Part shown: positions 32,295 through 44,019 of the stretch, piece by piece | Layout of the letters: the number at the start of each line of letters is the position of its first letter | How positions within the stretch are numbered: position 1 is the stretch's first letter | NCBI GenBank assembly: GCA_031761405.1 | Contig: JASEVX010000013.1 | Coordinates: 55,693,640-55,757,639, forward strand | Length of the DNA: 64,000 nt | Source of the DNA: Serripes groenlandicus | Taxonomy: Eukaryota > Mollusca > Bivalvia > Cardiida > Cardiidae | Direction: 5' to 3' | Notes under the pieces: generated by a model | What the model saw: only the letters and a program-made list of their open reading frames with translations | What the model was told of the DNA's origin: nothing | Database searches by the model: none | Program-made: the position numbers and the translations under genes

Positions 32295-33663
32295 GTGAGG
32301 CGTTTTTTAAAGATCCGATAAAACTGAAAGTAGAATTAAGGGTGGTGATTTTATTTAATGATGTCTTATACTTTATCTATTTGTATGATTTATATGGTCG
32401 TAGATAAAGTTGGGATATCAAACCACGATTTCAGCTGAGTTTCCAATGTTGTTGGTAGATTAAACTTACTGATTTTCAATTGTATCAATTAATCCCAACA
32501 AGAAAGGGTTTTATTTAAAAAGTAGATCTATGATAAATGTCCTTACAATGTGACCCTAATTTTTCATACGTTTATTACGGCCTAGGAATCTGTCATTGTT
32601 GAGTGTTAAGTGTGGGTATTTTTGGACAAGGCAACCCAGGTTCAATCCCTACTTAGGGCAATCATGGTGAAATGCCTTTGGGCAAGGCACTTTTCCTAGT
32701 CTAGGGCTGGTTTGTCACCTAGGAAACAGGAATAAGTAATCTGTTGTTATGATATAACTGAAAGTATTTTGAAAAAGACATAAATCTATCAAATAAGTGT
32801 GGAAGTCACATTAAGTTGTGTTCAATAGATGGATTTAATGGCGAATGATCCAACTTCAATAATCAGACTTGATTTCACCACAATATGAACACCATATCAA
32901 CATCACATCATTACGATTCCTAGTTTTTACATCAACACAATACCATGAAACAATTTATTAATACTCCCTTTCATGATTGAAACTGAAAATAAGGAAAAGT
33001 CTCCCATAGTGAGTTCTCCAATAATGGCACTATATATAAAAGATGAAAGTGATACCCAAATGTAAAAGTCCCTCGCTTGTGGAAAATTCATGCATGAAAT
33101 TCAGGTTAATCTGCCTCGACAAAAAAGTTGCATTTTATACTATTTTCAGGTTCTAGCTCACATGTAACATATTAATGTCAGACACGTCACTGGAAAACTG
33201 ACGATCAAATTAGTTTCTGCTGTAGTCAGTTTTTGGTCATAACCATTTCCAGGAGATATCAATGATGCTTGTAAGGCTAGATGATGAATAGGGAAAATTT
33301 GGATCTGACTCTGTGGAAGCACAGGCTGATCTGAATTTTTCCTGTTTCCTGTTCCTTTTTTGTATGGCATTGCCCAATTAATGATATGGTGAGAATTGAT
33401 ACTGTATTTGCATTTGAAAAAGCGTGAAATTGGATTTAACTTAATTGCAGAGAAAGTTCTGAGAAACTATATATATTTGTACCAACAATATAGGATATAT
33501 TAGAATGATAATGAAGGTATTATGAGTCAAAGACAAGCAGACCAATATTTACTCCTCTTTATCTGATCCTATGGATTTACCCTTTCCCACATAAAATGAA
33601 TATTAGGAGCGGACAAGTTTGATAACATATAGGTAAAAATATGGGTACTGTATAAATAAAAAT

Positions 33664-33912
33664 AGCCTAGCCCCGGTAGCGACGCGGGCTGTCAATCCAG
33701 GGGTTGTGAGTTCGAATCCCGGCTCAGCCAACTTTCTTTCCGACGATTGACAAAAGTCAATGCGTCATTCGTCTTCCACCAATGGGCTAAGTCTATGTGG
33801 AAAAGCAGCCAGTTGTACTGGTGTGAGAAAACCAGGAAATACATGAGTAGGTGAATCGGCTGCCGTGATATAACTGAGAAATTGTCAAAAACGGCGTTAA
33901 ACCCTAATCAAT
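33664..33912 (+). mobile_element. Family A SINE with deleted A-box
   Basis: 'gccccggtagcgacgcgggc' lacks the 'ctcagtcggt' stretch, removing the A-box. B-box and body are present, and a 16-bp 'gcttgggaagattgtt' segment is missing. Ends 'ggcgttaaaccctaatcaat'. Confidence 0.85.
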
Positions 33913-33924
33913 CAATAAATAAAA

Positions 33925-34396
33925 ATATAATTATTGAAAAGTTTGAAATCATAGTAGCTAATGGAGAAGTTGCCACACTCAATATAATACAAATTTGTCT
34001 GCTGCAGATGTGTCAAACTACGTATGCATGTGAGAAAGGGTTACAACTATGTTTTGTGAGATAAGTGTTTGAATATATTCATTCATTCATTCAAAGTCAA
34101 TGGTTGTTTAATGTGAAGTGTCTTATTGTAGGTTTATTTTACACTGTTATCGATGACTGCAGTTGGACAATAGGGAACCTTTACCCTTCCATAGATATGG
34201 ATGAATTTTGTCTCCTGTACAAATGCTTTACAAAAATGTATAAGTTAAAGAGGAAATTAATCGCGATGAGCAATTTCAACCATTTTCTTCTTTGTTAGAA
34301 GAATTAACATTCAATTTTTTTAAGCCTTTCTGTTTTTGTTGCTTTGTATTTTTATCCAGAAAAATTCGGTCAAAAATAGCATATCAGGAAAAGGGT
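33925..34396. mobile_element. Family F MITE fragments in duplicated unit 1
   Basis: Pieces with 'ttgtctgctgcagatgtgtc' and 'gtgagaaagggtt' (to 34,042), then 'gcgatgagcaatttca' and 'atatcaggaaaagggtt' (to 34,396). Both are incomplete. Repeated 1,791 bp downstream. Confidence 0.55.
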
Positions 34397-34566
34397 TGAT
34401 TTATTCTAAATGACACATAAAAAAATGTCTGGCTGTACATAGCATTTCAAATGTAAATTGTCTAATCAAGGCATTGTTAACCCTTACCGACGTACAACAC
34501 ATGTATGACATCTATAGCAGAAATTTTAGAAAATATCTAGGTAAAAATGGAGAAATCCTCCATAAA

Positions 34567-34865
34567 TGAAAGGCCGAGCCCCGGTAGCTCAGTTGGTAGA
34601 GACGCGGGCTGTCAATCCAGGGGTTGTGAGTTCGAATCCCGGCTCGGCCAACTTTCTTTCCGACGATTGACAAAAGTCAATGCGACATTCATCTTCCACC
34701 AATGGGCTAAGTCTATGTGGAAAAGCAGCCAGTTGCTTGGGAAGATTGTTGTGTGGAGTACTGGTGTGAGAAAACCAGGAAACACATGAGTAGGTGAACT
34801 GGCCTCCGTGATATAACTGAGAAATTGTTAAAAACGGCGTTAAACCCCAATCAATCAATCAATCC
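34567..34865 (+). mobile_element. Family A tRNA-derived SINE, full length
   Basis: Head 'gccgagccccggtagctcag', 'ttggtagagacgcgggctgt' and 'gagttcgaatcccggctcgg', with a pairing acceptor stem. Full body and AATC tail. Among the best preserved copies here. Confidence 0.9.
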
Positions 34866-35085
34866 TAAATGAAAGTATAATAATTGAAAAGAGTTGAAAA
34901 CAATGTGGCAACAAGGTAAATTGCATTATGAGCCATTTCTCCTTTGCCACAATGCTTTCGAAACTTGTCTGCTACAGATATATATAAACAATTGTGAACA
35001 TTCGCCTTAAGTGAAGGTTCATTTGTTTTAACTATTGAAAAGAGTTGAAAACAATGTGGCAAGAGGAAAATTGCTTATTATAAGA

Positions 35086-35210
35086 CAAATGACGCTAGTC
35101 ACATTGACTTTTGTCAATCACCAGAAAGAAAGAATGGCTGAATGAGGGCTTGAACTCACTACTCCTGGAATGATAGCCCTTTTTGTTACCAATAATTGAG
35201 CTTTAGGATA
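35086..35210 (-). mobile_element. Family A-related SINE head, inverted
   Basis: The minus strand reads 'gggctatcattccaggagta', 'gtgagttcaagccctcattc', 'ttgacaaaagtcaatgtgac'. The B-box has TTCAAG. Duplicated at 36,877-37,001. Confidence 0.7.
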
Positions 35211-35301
35211 GGACAAATTAGTTTGACCATCTTACTCTGGCATCATAGACTTCTATGGAGACAAACATCAGAAGCACAGAGGTCCAGATAAGGAGGGGTA
35301 T

Positions 35302-37092
35302 TGAAGGTATTATGAGTCAAAGACAAGCAGACCAATATTTACTCCTCTTTATCTGATCCTATGGATTTACCCTTTCCCACATAAAATGAATATTAGGAGC
35401 GGACAAGTTTGATAACATATAGGTAAAAATATGGGTACTGTATAAATAAAAATAGCCTAGCCCCGGTAGCGACGCGGGCTGTCAATCCAGGGGTTGTGAG
35501 TTCGAATCCCGGCTCAGCCAACTTTCTTTCCGACGATTGACAAAAGTCAATGCGTCATTCGTCTTCCACCAATGGGCTAAGTCTATGTGGAAAAGCAGCC
35601 AGTTGTACTGGTGTGAGAAAACCAGGAAATACATGAGTAGGTGAATCGGCTGCCGTGATATAACTGAGAAATTGTCAAAAACGGCGTTAAACCCTAATCA
35701 ATCAATAAATAAAAATATAATTATTGAAAAGTTTTGAAATCATAGTAGCTAATGGAGAAGTTGCCACACTCAATATAATACAAATTTGTCTGCTGCAGAT
35801 GTGTCAAACTACGTATGCATGTGAGAAAGGGTTACAACTATGTTTTGTGAGATAAGTGTTTGAATATATTCATTCATTCATTCAAAGTCAATGGTTGTTT
35901 AATGTGAAGTGTCTTATTGTAGGTTTATTTTACACTGTTATCGATGACTGCAGTTGGACAATAGGGAACCTTTACCCTTCCATAGATATGGATGAATTTT
36001 GTCTCCTGTACAAATGCTTTACAAAAATGTATAAGTTAAAGAGGAAATTAATCGCGATGAGCAATTTCAACCATTTTCTTCTTTGTTAGAAGAATTAACA
36101 TTCAATTTTTTTAAGCCTTTCTGTTTTTGTTGCTTTGTATTTTTATCCAGAAAAATTCGGTCAAAAATAGCATATCAGGAAAAGGGTTGATTTATTCTAA
36201 ATGACACATAAAAAAATGTCTGGCTGTACATAGCATTTCAAATGTAAATTGTCTAATCAAGGCATTGTTAACCCTTACCGACGTACAACACATGTATGAC
36301 ATCTATAGCAGAAATTTTAGAAAATATCTAGGTAAAAATGGAGAAATCCTCCATAAATGAAAGGCCGAGCCCCGGTAGCTCAGTTGGTAGAGACGCGGGC
36401 TGTCAATCCAGGGGTTGTGAGTTCGAATCCCGGCTCGGCCAACTTTCTTTCCGACGATTGACAAAAGTCAATGCGACATTCATCTTCCACCAATGGGCTA
36501 AGTCTATGTGGAAAAGCAGCCAGTTGCTTGGGAAGATTGTTGTGTGGAGTACTGGTGTGAGAAAACCAGGAAACACATGAGTAGGTGAACTGGCCTCCGT
36601 GATATAACTGAGAAATTGTTAAAAACGGCGTTAAACCCCAATCAATCAATCAATCCTAAATGAAAGTATAATAATTGAAAAGAGTTGAAAACAATGTGGC
36701 AACAAGGTAAATTGCATTATGAGCCATTTCTCCTTTGCCACAATGCTTTCGAAACTTGTCTGCTACAGATATATATAAACAATTGTGAACATTCGCCTTA
36801 AGTGAAGGTTCATTTGTTTTAACTATTGAAAAGAGTTGAAAACAATGTGGCAAGAGGAAAATTGCTTATTATAAGACAAATGACGCTAGTCACATTGACT
36901 TTTGTCAATCACCAGAAAGAAAGAATGGCTGAATGAGGGCTTGAACTCACTACTCCTGGAATGATAGCCCTTTTTGTTACCAATAATTGAGCTTTAGGAT
37001 AGGACAAATTAGTTTGACCATCTTACTCTGGCATCATAGACTTCTATGGAGACAAACATCAGAAGCACAGAGGTCCAGATAAGGAGGGGTAT
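35302..37092. repeat. 1.79-kb tandem duplication, unit 2
   Basis: Copy of 33,512-35,301 offset by 1,790-1,791 bp and ending 'gataaggaggggtattcagc'. It repeats every internal SINE and MITE fragment (family A SINEs at 35,455-35,703 and 36,358-36,656, inverted head at 36,877-37,001). Lies within intron 2 of locus 2. Confidence 0.95.
36358..36656 (+). mobile_element. Family A SINE, full length (duplicate of the 34.57-kb copy)
   Basis: No difference from the 34,567-34,865 copy was noticed. It arose by the segmental duplication, not by a separate insertion. Confidence 0.9.
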
Positions 37093-37184
37093 TCAGCTTT
37101 CCCCCCCCCACAATTTCTCTCTTATTATTATTTAAGTGAACCCTATGTTTTGGGTACTCAAAAGAATCGTCTCTCAACATATTA

Positions 37185-37400
37185 GGGTTAGAGGATCAAA
37201 TAAGGATTTTAGAACATGCAAAACGCCCGTCATCTAGAGCCCTGCTTACCCATAACAGAGGGTTAGAGGAGCAAATAAGGATTTTAGAACATGCAAAGCG
37301 CCCCTTATCTAGAGCCCTGCTTACCCACAACATAGCGTTAGAGGATCAAATAGAGATTTTGAAACATGCAAAAAGCCCGTTCTAGAGCCCTGGAAGCAGA
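37185..37400 (+). repeat. 75-bp tandem repeat, three units
   Basis: 'gggttagaggatcaaataag', 'gattttagaacatgcaaaac', 'gcccgtcatctagagccctg', 'cttacccataaca'. Starts near 37185, 37260 and 37335. Confidence 0.85.
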
Positions 37401-37491
37401 TACCAGTAGATCATAGAAATATTGTGAAAGAATGTCGCAGTTTCCCCTCTCATTCTTCCAAAATGGTCATTTAATCTTGTTTGATCAAAAG

Positions 37492-37655
37492 ATTCCATTC
37501 ATATCAAGATTTCATGCTTTTTTCCAAAAGGTTTCCTTTTGGAGACCCTCATTGTTATAATCTGGTTGACCGTGCCAAAAGGGTTAAAACAAAGCTTGCA
37601 GACTGTGTAAATGGGGGGTATTGAAATGTGGACAATGTGACTCAAGTCTGCTTAA
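37492..37655 (+). repeat. ~160-bp segment also present at 48.1 kb
   Basis: 'catgcttttttccaaaaggt', 'gttataatctggttgaccgt', 'gccaaaagggttaaaacaaa', 'gcttgcagactgtgtaaatg', 'gggggtattgaaatgtggac' recur with a few changes at 48,102-48,260. Confidence 0.85.
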
Positions 37656-37781
37656 AGTGGGTCCTTTGTCTAAACCCTTATACTGCTGAATTCACACAGG
37701 TGATTTCTTTTCAGTGCCCAACTGGTTGCATTGCCATAGCTGATTATAGATTTACTGTCTTCTCTGTCAGTTGGTCTGCCT

Positions 37782-38092
37782 GTAACCCTTTTCCACTTAT
37801 GGACGCTTTCTGACGCAGACGACTTTTGAAATCATTGTGGCAAAAGAAAAAATTGCACAATTTCTCTCTCATTATTAAAGTGAACCGTATGTTGTGGGTA
37901 CTCAAAAGAATCGTCTCACAACATTAGAGGGTTCGAGGATCAAATAGAGGAAAGAATTGCTATTTCTCCTTTTGCCACAGTGTTTTCAACTCTATTTAAT
38001 AATTGAACTATCATTAATTGGGTATTTTAATCACACTTTTGCCAAGACATTTTCAAAATCGTCAGCTGCAGTGGTACGTGGGAAAGGGTTAA
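37782..38092 (+). mobile_element. Family F MITE split by a family H element
   Basis: The left end 'taacccttttccacttatgg' and 'acgctttctgacgcagacga' and the right end 'gtacgtgggaaagggttaa' belong to one family F copy. It is interrupted at about 37,866-37,950 by 'gtgaaccgtatgttgtgggt', 'actcaaaagaatcgtctcac', which is family H. Confidence 0.75.
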
Positions 38093-38172
38093 AGGCCAAG
38101 GTCTCATTTCAAGCTCAATGGTAAATAATCTGAAGTTTGCCTACTTAGAGGTAGGGTGAATTCTGTATTGCC

Positions 38173-38405
38173 TTAACCCTTTCCCTCATATAGACGCTTT
38201 CTGATGCCTCTGCAGCAGACAACTTTTTGAAAACATAGTGACAAAAGAAGAAATTGCTCAAAATGAGCAATTTCTCCTTTCGCCACAATGTTTTCCACTT
38301 TTAGTCATAGTAACGTTATCCATTCAATTATCAAGATTTTCTAATTTTTGACGAAATATGTTTAAAGTTGTCTGCTGCTGAAATATCGTATGCGGGAAAG
38401 GGTTA
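38173..38405 (+). mobile_element. Family F MITE, full length
   Basis: TTAACCCTTTCCCTCATATA left, GCGGGAAAGGGTTA right. Hairpin 'gaagaaattgctcaaaatga' and 'gagcaatttctcctttcgcc'. Confidence 0.9.
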
Positions 38406-38429
38406 TTAAATTATATCCAATCGGGTCCA

Positions 38430-38570
38430 TTGATTGATTGGGGTTTAACGTCGTTTTTAACAATTTCTCAGTCATATCACGGCGGCCAGTTCACCTACTC
38501 ATGCATTTCCTGTTTTTTTTCACACCAGTACTCCACACAACAATCTTCCCAAGCAACTGGCTGCTTTTCC
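38430..38570 (-). mobile_element. Family A SINE, 3' half
   Basis: The reverse complement of the SINE body ('gattggggtttaacgtcgtt', 'gtcatatcacggcggccagt', 'cagtactccacacaacaatc', 'ttcccaagcaactggctgct'). The tRNA head is missing, as expected for 5'-truncated insertion. Confidence 0.85.
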
Positions 38571-38839
38571 AATCGGGTCCAGAGTCCAATTCCACCAACC
38601 TTACTTAGTGCTAAGTATTACTTAAATACTTAAAAGCATATTTCATTATTTTTGTTTCCCTAATGTTTCGTATAACATATGAATGGTGGAATGAATTTAA
38701 GTAAAGGACTAAAGTTGACGTAAATAGTTATCTTGCTGACTAAGAATACTTGTTAAGCATTGAAATATTTTGACATTTTCTATAAAGGAAACAAAAATGA
38801 TGAAATATGCTTATTAAGTGGAATTGGACCCAAGAAGGA

Positions 38840-39070
38840 TAACCTTTCCCTCATACAGACAATTCTGCAGCAGACACTTTAAACATATTTTGTTAAAAAA
38901 ACAGAAAATCTCTATAATTGAATGACTTATGACTTATGACTAAAAGTTGAAAACATTGTGGCAAAAGAGAAATTGCTCGTTTTGAGCAATTTCTTCTTTT
39001 GTTACTATGTTTTCAAAAAGCTGTCTGCTGCAGAGGCGTCAGAAAGCATATATATGAGGGAAAGGGTTAA
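38840..39070 (-). mobile_element. Family F MITE, full length
   Basis: Left 'taacctttccctcatacaga', right 'tatatgagggaaagggttaa'. Hairpin 'gagaaattgctcgttttgag'. A plus-oriented fragment (39,071-39,255) abuts its right end. Confidence 0.85.
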
Positions 39071-39540
39071 TGATGCCTCTGAAGCAGTTGACTTTTGAAA
39101 AAGTTATGGCAAAAGAAGCAATTTCTCATTTTGCCACAACGTTGTCAACTCTATTCAATAATTGTTCCCTCATTTATAGAGAGTTTCCATATATTTGAAT
39201 TAATGTTTTAAAAGTCGTCTGCTACAAAATGTATGTGTTGTATGTGGGAAAGTGTCAGATAATACTTAACTGCAAATGTTCATTGCTGATGGGGTCTATT
39301 CGCTTGTCCTAAATTCCTGTAGGTCAGTGTTTTATAATGGCATGGCTAATCAATTCACACCTGTCCATTTTTGGTGCGTTTAAAGGACCTATTGTTATCT
39401 TAATGCAAAGGACTTAAAAAAAAATCAATTAACGGGTAATGTGTGGAAATAAAACCGCTACAGGAGAAAACCTCGCTGACTTGTAAAAAAGTTTGGGATC
39501 AGTCTGTATGGTTGCAAAGTCAGAAAACAGCGTTTGTTAA

Positions 39541-39772
39541 TTAACCGTTTTCCTCATATATGGACGCTTTCTGACGCCTCTGCGGCAGACAGCTTTTTGA
39601 AAACAAAGTGACAAAAGAAGAAATTGCTCAAAACGAGCAATTTCTCCTTTTGACACAATGTTTTCTACTTTTAGTCATAGGTTATCTATTCAATTAAAGA
39701 GATTTTCTATTTTTTTACAAAATATGTTCAAAGTCGTCTGCTGCAAAATTGTCGTATGAGGGAAAGGGTTAA
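39541..39772 (+). mobile_element. Family F MITE, full length
   Basis: TTAACCGTTTTCCTCATATA left, 'gtatgagggaaagggttaa' right. A minus-oriented truncated copy (39,773-39,958) follows directly, giving a head-to-tail pair sharing the TTAA. Confidence 0.9.
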
Positions 39773-39958
39773 AAACATACACGAAAAAAAATTTGGAAAC
39801 TCTCTTTAAATGAAAATACAATAATTGAATAGTGTTGAAAACATGGTGACAAAAGGAGTAATTGCTCGTTATGAGCAATTTCTTATTTTGTCGCATGTTT
39901 TCAAATATTCGTCTGCTGCAGAGGCGTCAGAATGCGTCTATATGAGAGAAAAGGTTAA
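39773..39958 (-). mobile_element. Family F MITE, 5'-truncated
   Basis: Contains 'attgctcgttatgagcaatt' and ends 'ctatatgagagaaaaggttaa'. Confidence 0.75.
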
Positions 39959-40045
39959 TTTACTAATTGATTATGTTAATTTGTGACCTAAGTTGAATTA
40001 CTAGTATAACTTCTGCAGGAGGCTAAATATTATATTTTATTCGGT

Positions 40046-40260
40046 CACTGAGCCCTTTACCCACTGTAGCGACATGCAGACACATTTGAAGCATCTGCAG
40101 CAGATGGCTTCAATATCTTCTTTTGCCACAAGACACAATGTTTTCAACACTATTGAATAATCTTACTTCCATTTACAATGTAAAGAGATGTTTTTGTAAT
40201 TTTACCACAATGTTTTCAAAGTTTGTCTACTGCAGAATTGTTGTATCTGGGAAAGGGTTA
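40046..40260 (+). mobile_element. Family F MITE, diverged
   Basis: 'gccctttacccactgtagcg', 'catctgcagcagatggcttc' and right end 'gtatctgggaaagggtta'. One arm of the internal hairpin is lost. Confidence 0.65.
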
Positions 40261-40330
40261 GTTTGCAAATTTGATACAGTAAGATGGGTTTGACTATTGG
40301 GGGGCTTTACCCATTACCTGATCTACAATT

Positions 40331-40561
40331 CATAACATTTTCCCACATACAACAAATCTGCAGCAGGCAACTTTGAAAACATTTAGTAAACAAATATATA
40401 AACTCTTTCTAAACGAAAGAACAATTATTGAATAAAATTGAATATATTGTAGCAAAAGGAGAAATCGATCCTTATGAGCAATGTCTCGTTTTTCCTTAAT
40501 GTTTTTAAAAGTCATCTTCTGCAAAGGTGTCAGTAAGCGTCTGTATGTGGTAGAGGGTTAA
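40331..40561 (-). mobile_element. Family F MITE, 'cacatacaacaaatctgcag' subtype
   Basis: Left 'ttcccacatacaacaaatct', right 'gtctgtatgtggtagagggt' plus TAA. A family F end fragment follows at about 40,700-40,772. Confidence 0.75.
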
Positions 40562-41003
40562 ACTCTCCAATATTCAAAACATTAAACAAAAAAACAGAAT
40601 GGGAAATCAAGACAAAATTTAAGGATAACTTTAAGTAGAATGACACAAATCCATTATGAAAAATTGAAAGATGGTTCATTTCGAATATTTTCTTCTTATC
40701 TGACGCTCTTTTTTTGTTTATCTCGTCTGCTACAGCTATGTCAAAACTTAACTATGTGAGAAAAAAGGGTTCAAAATATCATCTAGATCTAAGTTTAAAT
40801 GAGCCGCGATCTATGAAAACCATATTAAGGCTATTTGCAACCATTGCATTGATAGCCAGATCATTTATTTTGTACATTCACCCTGATTGATCTGGGTCTG
40901 AACTGTTCGTCAATTAGTCTAAATAGGTAAAAAGGAACTTCTGACCAACATTTAGACTCAGATATTATTGATGTCCAGACAGAATCTCTGTTTAAATTTT
41001 TTC

Positions 41004-41220
41004 AACATACCAACGCTTTTTGACGTCTCTGTAGCAGAAGACTTTTGCAAACATTGTGGCAAAAGGAGAAACGGCTCATGATGAGAAAATTCTCCTTTTG
41101 CCATTATGTTTTCAATTCTATTCAATGAATAATCTTTCATTTATAGAAGTTAACCATATTGTTAACCAGATGTTTTAAAAGTCGTCTGTTGCAGATTTGT
41201 TGTATGTGGGAAAGGGTTAA
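41004..41220 (+). mobile_element. Family F MITE
   Basis: The left end is decayed ('cataccaacgctttttgacg'). The right end 'gtatgtgggaaagggttaa' is exact. A truncated plus copy (41,221-41,353) starts at the next base. Confidence 0.75.
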
Positions 41221-41353
41221 CAAGCAATTTCTCCTTTTGCCACAATGTTTTCAACTTTTAGGTTATCCATTCAAATATAGAGATTTTCCATTTTTTGACA
41301 AAATCTGGTCAAAGTCGTCTGCTGCAGAATTATCGTATGAGGGAAAGGGTTAA
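41221..41353 (+). mobile_element. Family F MITE, 5'-truncated
   Basis: Begins inside the hairpin ('caagcaatttctccttttgc') and ends 'gtatgagggaaagggttaa'. Confidence 0.75.
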
Positions 41354-41910
41354 GGTTGATTATCCTGTGGCCTGGCTCAAATTTTATCGAGATCCATTGA
41401 TATTGGTAAAGTTGGTGAATCGTAGTATAATGTAGTTTATCGTTTAGTGTGAATTGGATTATAAATTTTATAGGATTCTAAACTGTTTGTTAATGCTCTG
41501 AATGTCTTTTTGTGTCTATATGCAGCAGGCAACTTTTGAAAACATTGTAGGAAATGAAGATATTGCTCATTATGAACCATTTCTAATTTTACTACAATTT
41601 TTATGCTATTACATACATAGAACTCTTTTTATAATTCTGGATTTATTTTTTGATTTACTTCAAATGTTTAATTTTTTGCAGGTTCTAAGCCTTGCATGGC
41701 AGTAGTGGGTTTACATTGGGTTTTAATCCATTACTTGCTTTAATCTCCTCAAAATTTAATTTGTTTGATTTGTGTTTAATGCTCTTTTTCAACAGTATTT
41801 CAGTCATATTGAAGTATTTCCTGGGTAAATAGGTAGTCCTTAGTAACTGGCACAATAATCCTGACACCACAAGTATATTGTTTGTAATGTTATTATACAA
41901 CAATGAGCTT

Positions 41911-42141
41911 TTAAAACTCTTTCCCTCATACAACAAATCTGCAGCAGACGACTTTTAAAACGTCTAGGCAAAAGCACAGAAAAACCCTTTAAATGAGTGA
42001 ACAATAATTGAATAAAGTTGAAAACAAGGTGACAAAGAGGAGAAATTGCTCGTTTTGAGCAATTTCTTCTTTTGTTGCTATGTTTTCAAAAGCAGTCTAC
42101 TGCAGAGGCGTCAGAAAGCGTCTATGTGAGGGAAAGGGTTA
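41911..42141 (-). mobile_element. Family F MITE, full length
   Basis: Left 'actctttccctcatacaaca', right 'ctatgtgagggaaagggtta'. Confidence 0.85.
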
Positions 42142-42296
42142 TACAACATGGTGGTTTGGTAGAAATTTGCCTGGTAAGAATATTGTGTAAAGTACTATCA
42201 ATACAAGAAAGCCAGGAAATACATAGTAGGTGAACTGGTGGCTATGATTTAAATAAAATTCCATTGAGCGGTTGATTCGACTCAAATCAATTAATG

Positions 42297-42597
42297 CAGA
42301 GCCCCACGTTAGCTCAGTCAGTAAGCGACGCAGGCTGTCAATCAAGGGGTATGTGAGTTCGAACCCCAGCTAGGCTAACATTCGTTTCGACGTTGACAAA
42401 AGTCACTGTGACTAGCGTCATTCGTATACCACCAATGGGCTAACAGTCTATGTGGAAAAGCAGCCAGTTGCTTTGAAATTCTGTTGTGTGGAGTACTGGT
42501 GTGCGAAAGCCTGGAAACACATGAGTTGGTAAACTGGCCAATGTGATGTGACTGAAAAATTGTTGAGAATGGCCTTAAACCATAATCAATTAATTAT
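42297..42597 (+). mobile_element. Family A tRNA-derived SINE, older copy
   Basis: Head 'gagccccacgttagctcagt' and 'gtgagttcgaaccccagcta', body 'ttgacaaaagtcactgtgac', 'gtggaaaagcagccagttgc', tail 'ataatcaattaat'. A degenerate 3' half of another copy precedes it (42,140-42,295). Confidence 0.85.
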
Positions 42598-42642
42598 AAA
42601 TCATTAGAATGGTAATTATCACATTCCTTGAATGTCCATCCT

Positions 42643-42873
42643 TTAAACCTTTCCCCTCATACAACAATTCTGTAGCAGACGACTTTGAACATAGTTTGTC
42701 AAAAAGTAGAAAATCTCGATATTTGAATGGATAACTTATGACTAAATGTGGAAAACATTGTGGCTAAAGGAGAAATTGCTTGTTTTGAGTAATTTCTTCT
42801 TTTTCACTATATTTATCTAAAAGCCTTCTGCTGCAAAGGCATCAGAAAGCATCTATATGAGGGAAAGGGTTAA
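42643..42873 (-). mobile_element. Family F MITE, full length
   Basis: TTAAACCTTTCCCCTCATAC left, 'tatatgagggaaagggttaa' right. Confidence 0.85.
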
Positions 42874-43413
42874 ATTCAGGACAGGGCAGCAATAATTGTG
42901 AGATATTTGACCTTATCTTGAACATTAAAGTGTGACAAGTACTAGCAGAACTAATAGTTTCAAGAGTGTTGAGTGTTTCTGATATCTGTTGAGAGAACAA
43001 TTTTATTAAAATGACTAGTTTTGGATATGATTTGAGTCGAATTCGGAAAACGAGTCTTGCCTACTCGCGGCACGGCTCAGGGTTCAACCTTGATGAGTTA
43101 CAGCACTTAGCCAACAATAGGTAAATAACACCTGAATATCATGACTTTAACCCACGACCTGTCTCTGACTCTGGCATGTCAAATGTCAAAGTTTCATCTT
43201 TAGCTCAGTATTCATTTGACCTTTGACATTGCCAGGGTTAGAAATACACCTATCACATATGTTGAGTTATCTCTTTCGAAAACTTCCCAGGTTTGACACT
43301 AATAGTATCTGCAGTCCTGAGGATACCAAAATATTAAGTGGGATACCATTGCACTAAAACTAACTAAAACAAATGAGAAGCCATAGATCAGTCAGCAAAA
43401 CAGAGACTATCAT

Positions 43414-43735
43414 CACCGCCTCGATGGTGTAGTTATAGAGCGTCCGCCTCAGGTGCCGGAGGTCATGGGTTTGATCTCGGTTGGTTCATACCAAAGACTT
43501 TATGAATGGTAGTAATAGCTGCCCTGCTTTGGTGCTTAGGTGTTAGCATTACAGCTGACTGGCTGGTGTCGGGACAAATGGACCAGTAGTACTGTTAACT
43601 CACCCAGGAAATGCCGTGATATAATTGGTGTCAGGACAAATGGACCAGTAGTACTGGTAACTTACCCAGGAAATGCCGTGATACAACTGAAAAATGGTAG
43701 AAAGCTGCATTAAACACCAAGCAATCAATCAATCA
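43414..43735 (+). mobile_element. Family B tRNA-derived SINE
   Basis: Head 'accgcctcgatggtgtagtt', 'gccggaggtcatgggtttga'. The body contains an internal duplication of 'gtcgggacaaatggaccagt' through 'aaatgccgtgatataa'. Tail (AATC)n runs into the minisatellite that follows. Confidence 0.85.
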
Positions 43736-44017
43736 AGGACTATCAATCAAGGACTATCAATCAAGGGCTATCAATTGAGGGCTATCAATTAAGGGCTATC
43801 AATCGAGGGCTATCAATCAAGAACTATCAATCAAGGACTCAATTAAGGACTATCAATCAAGGGCTATCAATCAAGGGCTATCAATCAAGGACTATCAATC
43901 AAGGGCTATCAATTAAGGGTTATCAATCAAGGAATATCAATCAAGGACTATCAATTAAGGGTTATCAATCAAGGGCTATCAATCAAGGGCTTTCAATCAA
44001 GGGCTATCAATTAAGGG
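43730..44017 (+). repeat. 14-bp minisatellite (ggctatcaatcaag)
   Basis: About twenty tandem units with 'ggactatcaatcaa', 'gggctatcaattaa' variants, continuous with the AATC tail of the preceding SINE. Confidence 0.9.
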
Positions 44018-44019
44018 GT

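Larger units (their letters stand above)
33512..35301. repeat. 1.79-kb tandem duplication, unit 1
   Basis: Begins 'tgaaggtattatgagtcaaa' and ends 'gataaggaggggta'. Repeated immediately as unit 2. The only difference found by eye is one T in a run ('gaaaagtttgaaat' against 'gaaaagttttgaaat'). It contains a 5'-truncated family A SINE (33,664-33,912), family F fragments, a full family A SINE (34,567-34,865) and an inverted SINE head (35,086-35,210). Confidence 0.95.

Noticed and set aside
34547..34789. Conserved small protein with SSVGRDAGCQSRGCEFESRL
   Set aside because: The same peptide appears wherever a family A SINE head is read in this frame (26.1, 34.5 and 36.3 kb). It is the tRNA-like sequence translated, not a gene.
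40799..40990. Further full copy of MITE G
   Set aside because: Only the 'aaatgagccgcg' end resembles it; the interior differs, so it was not called.
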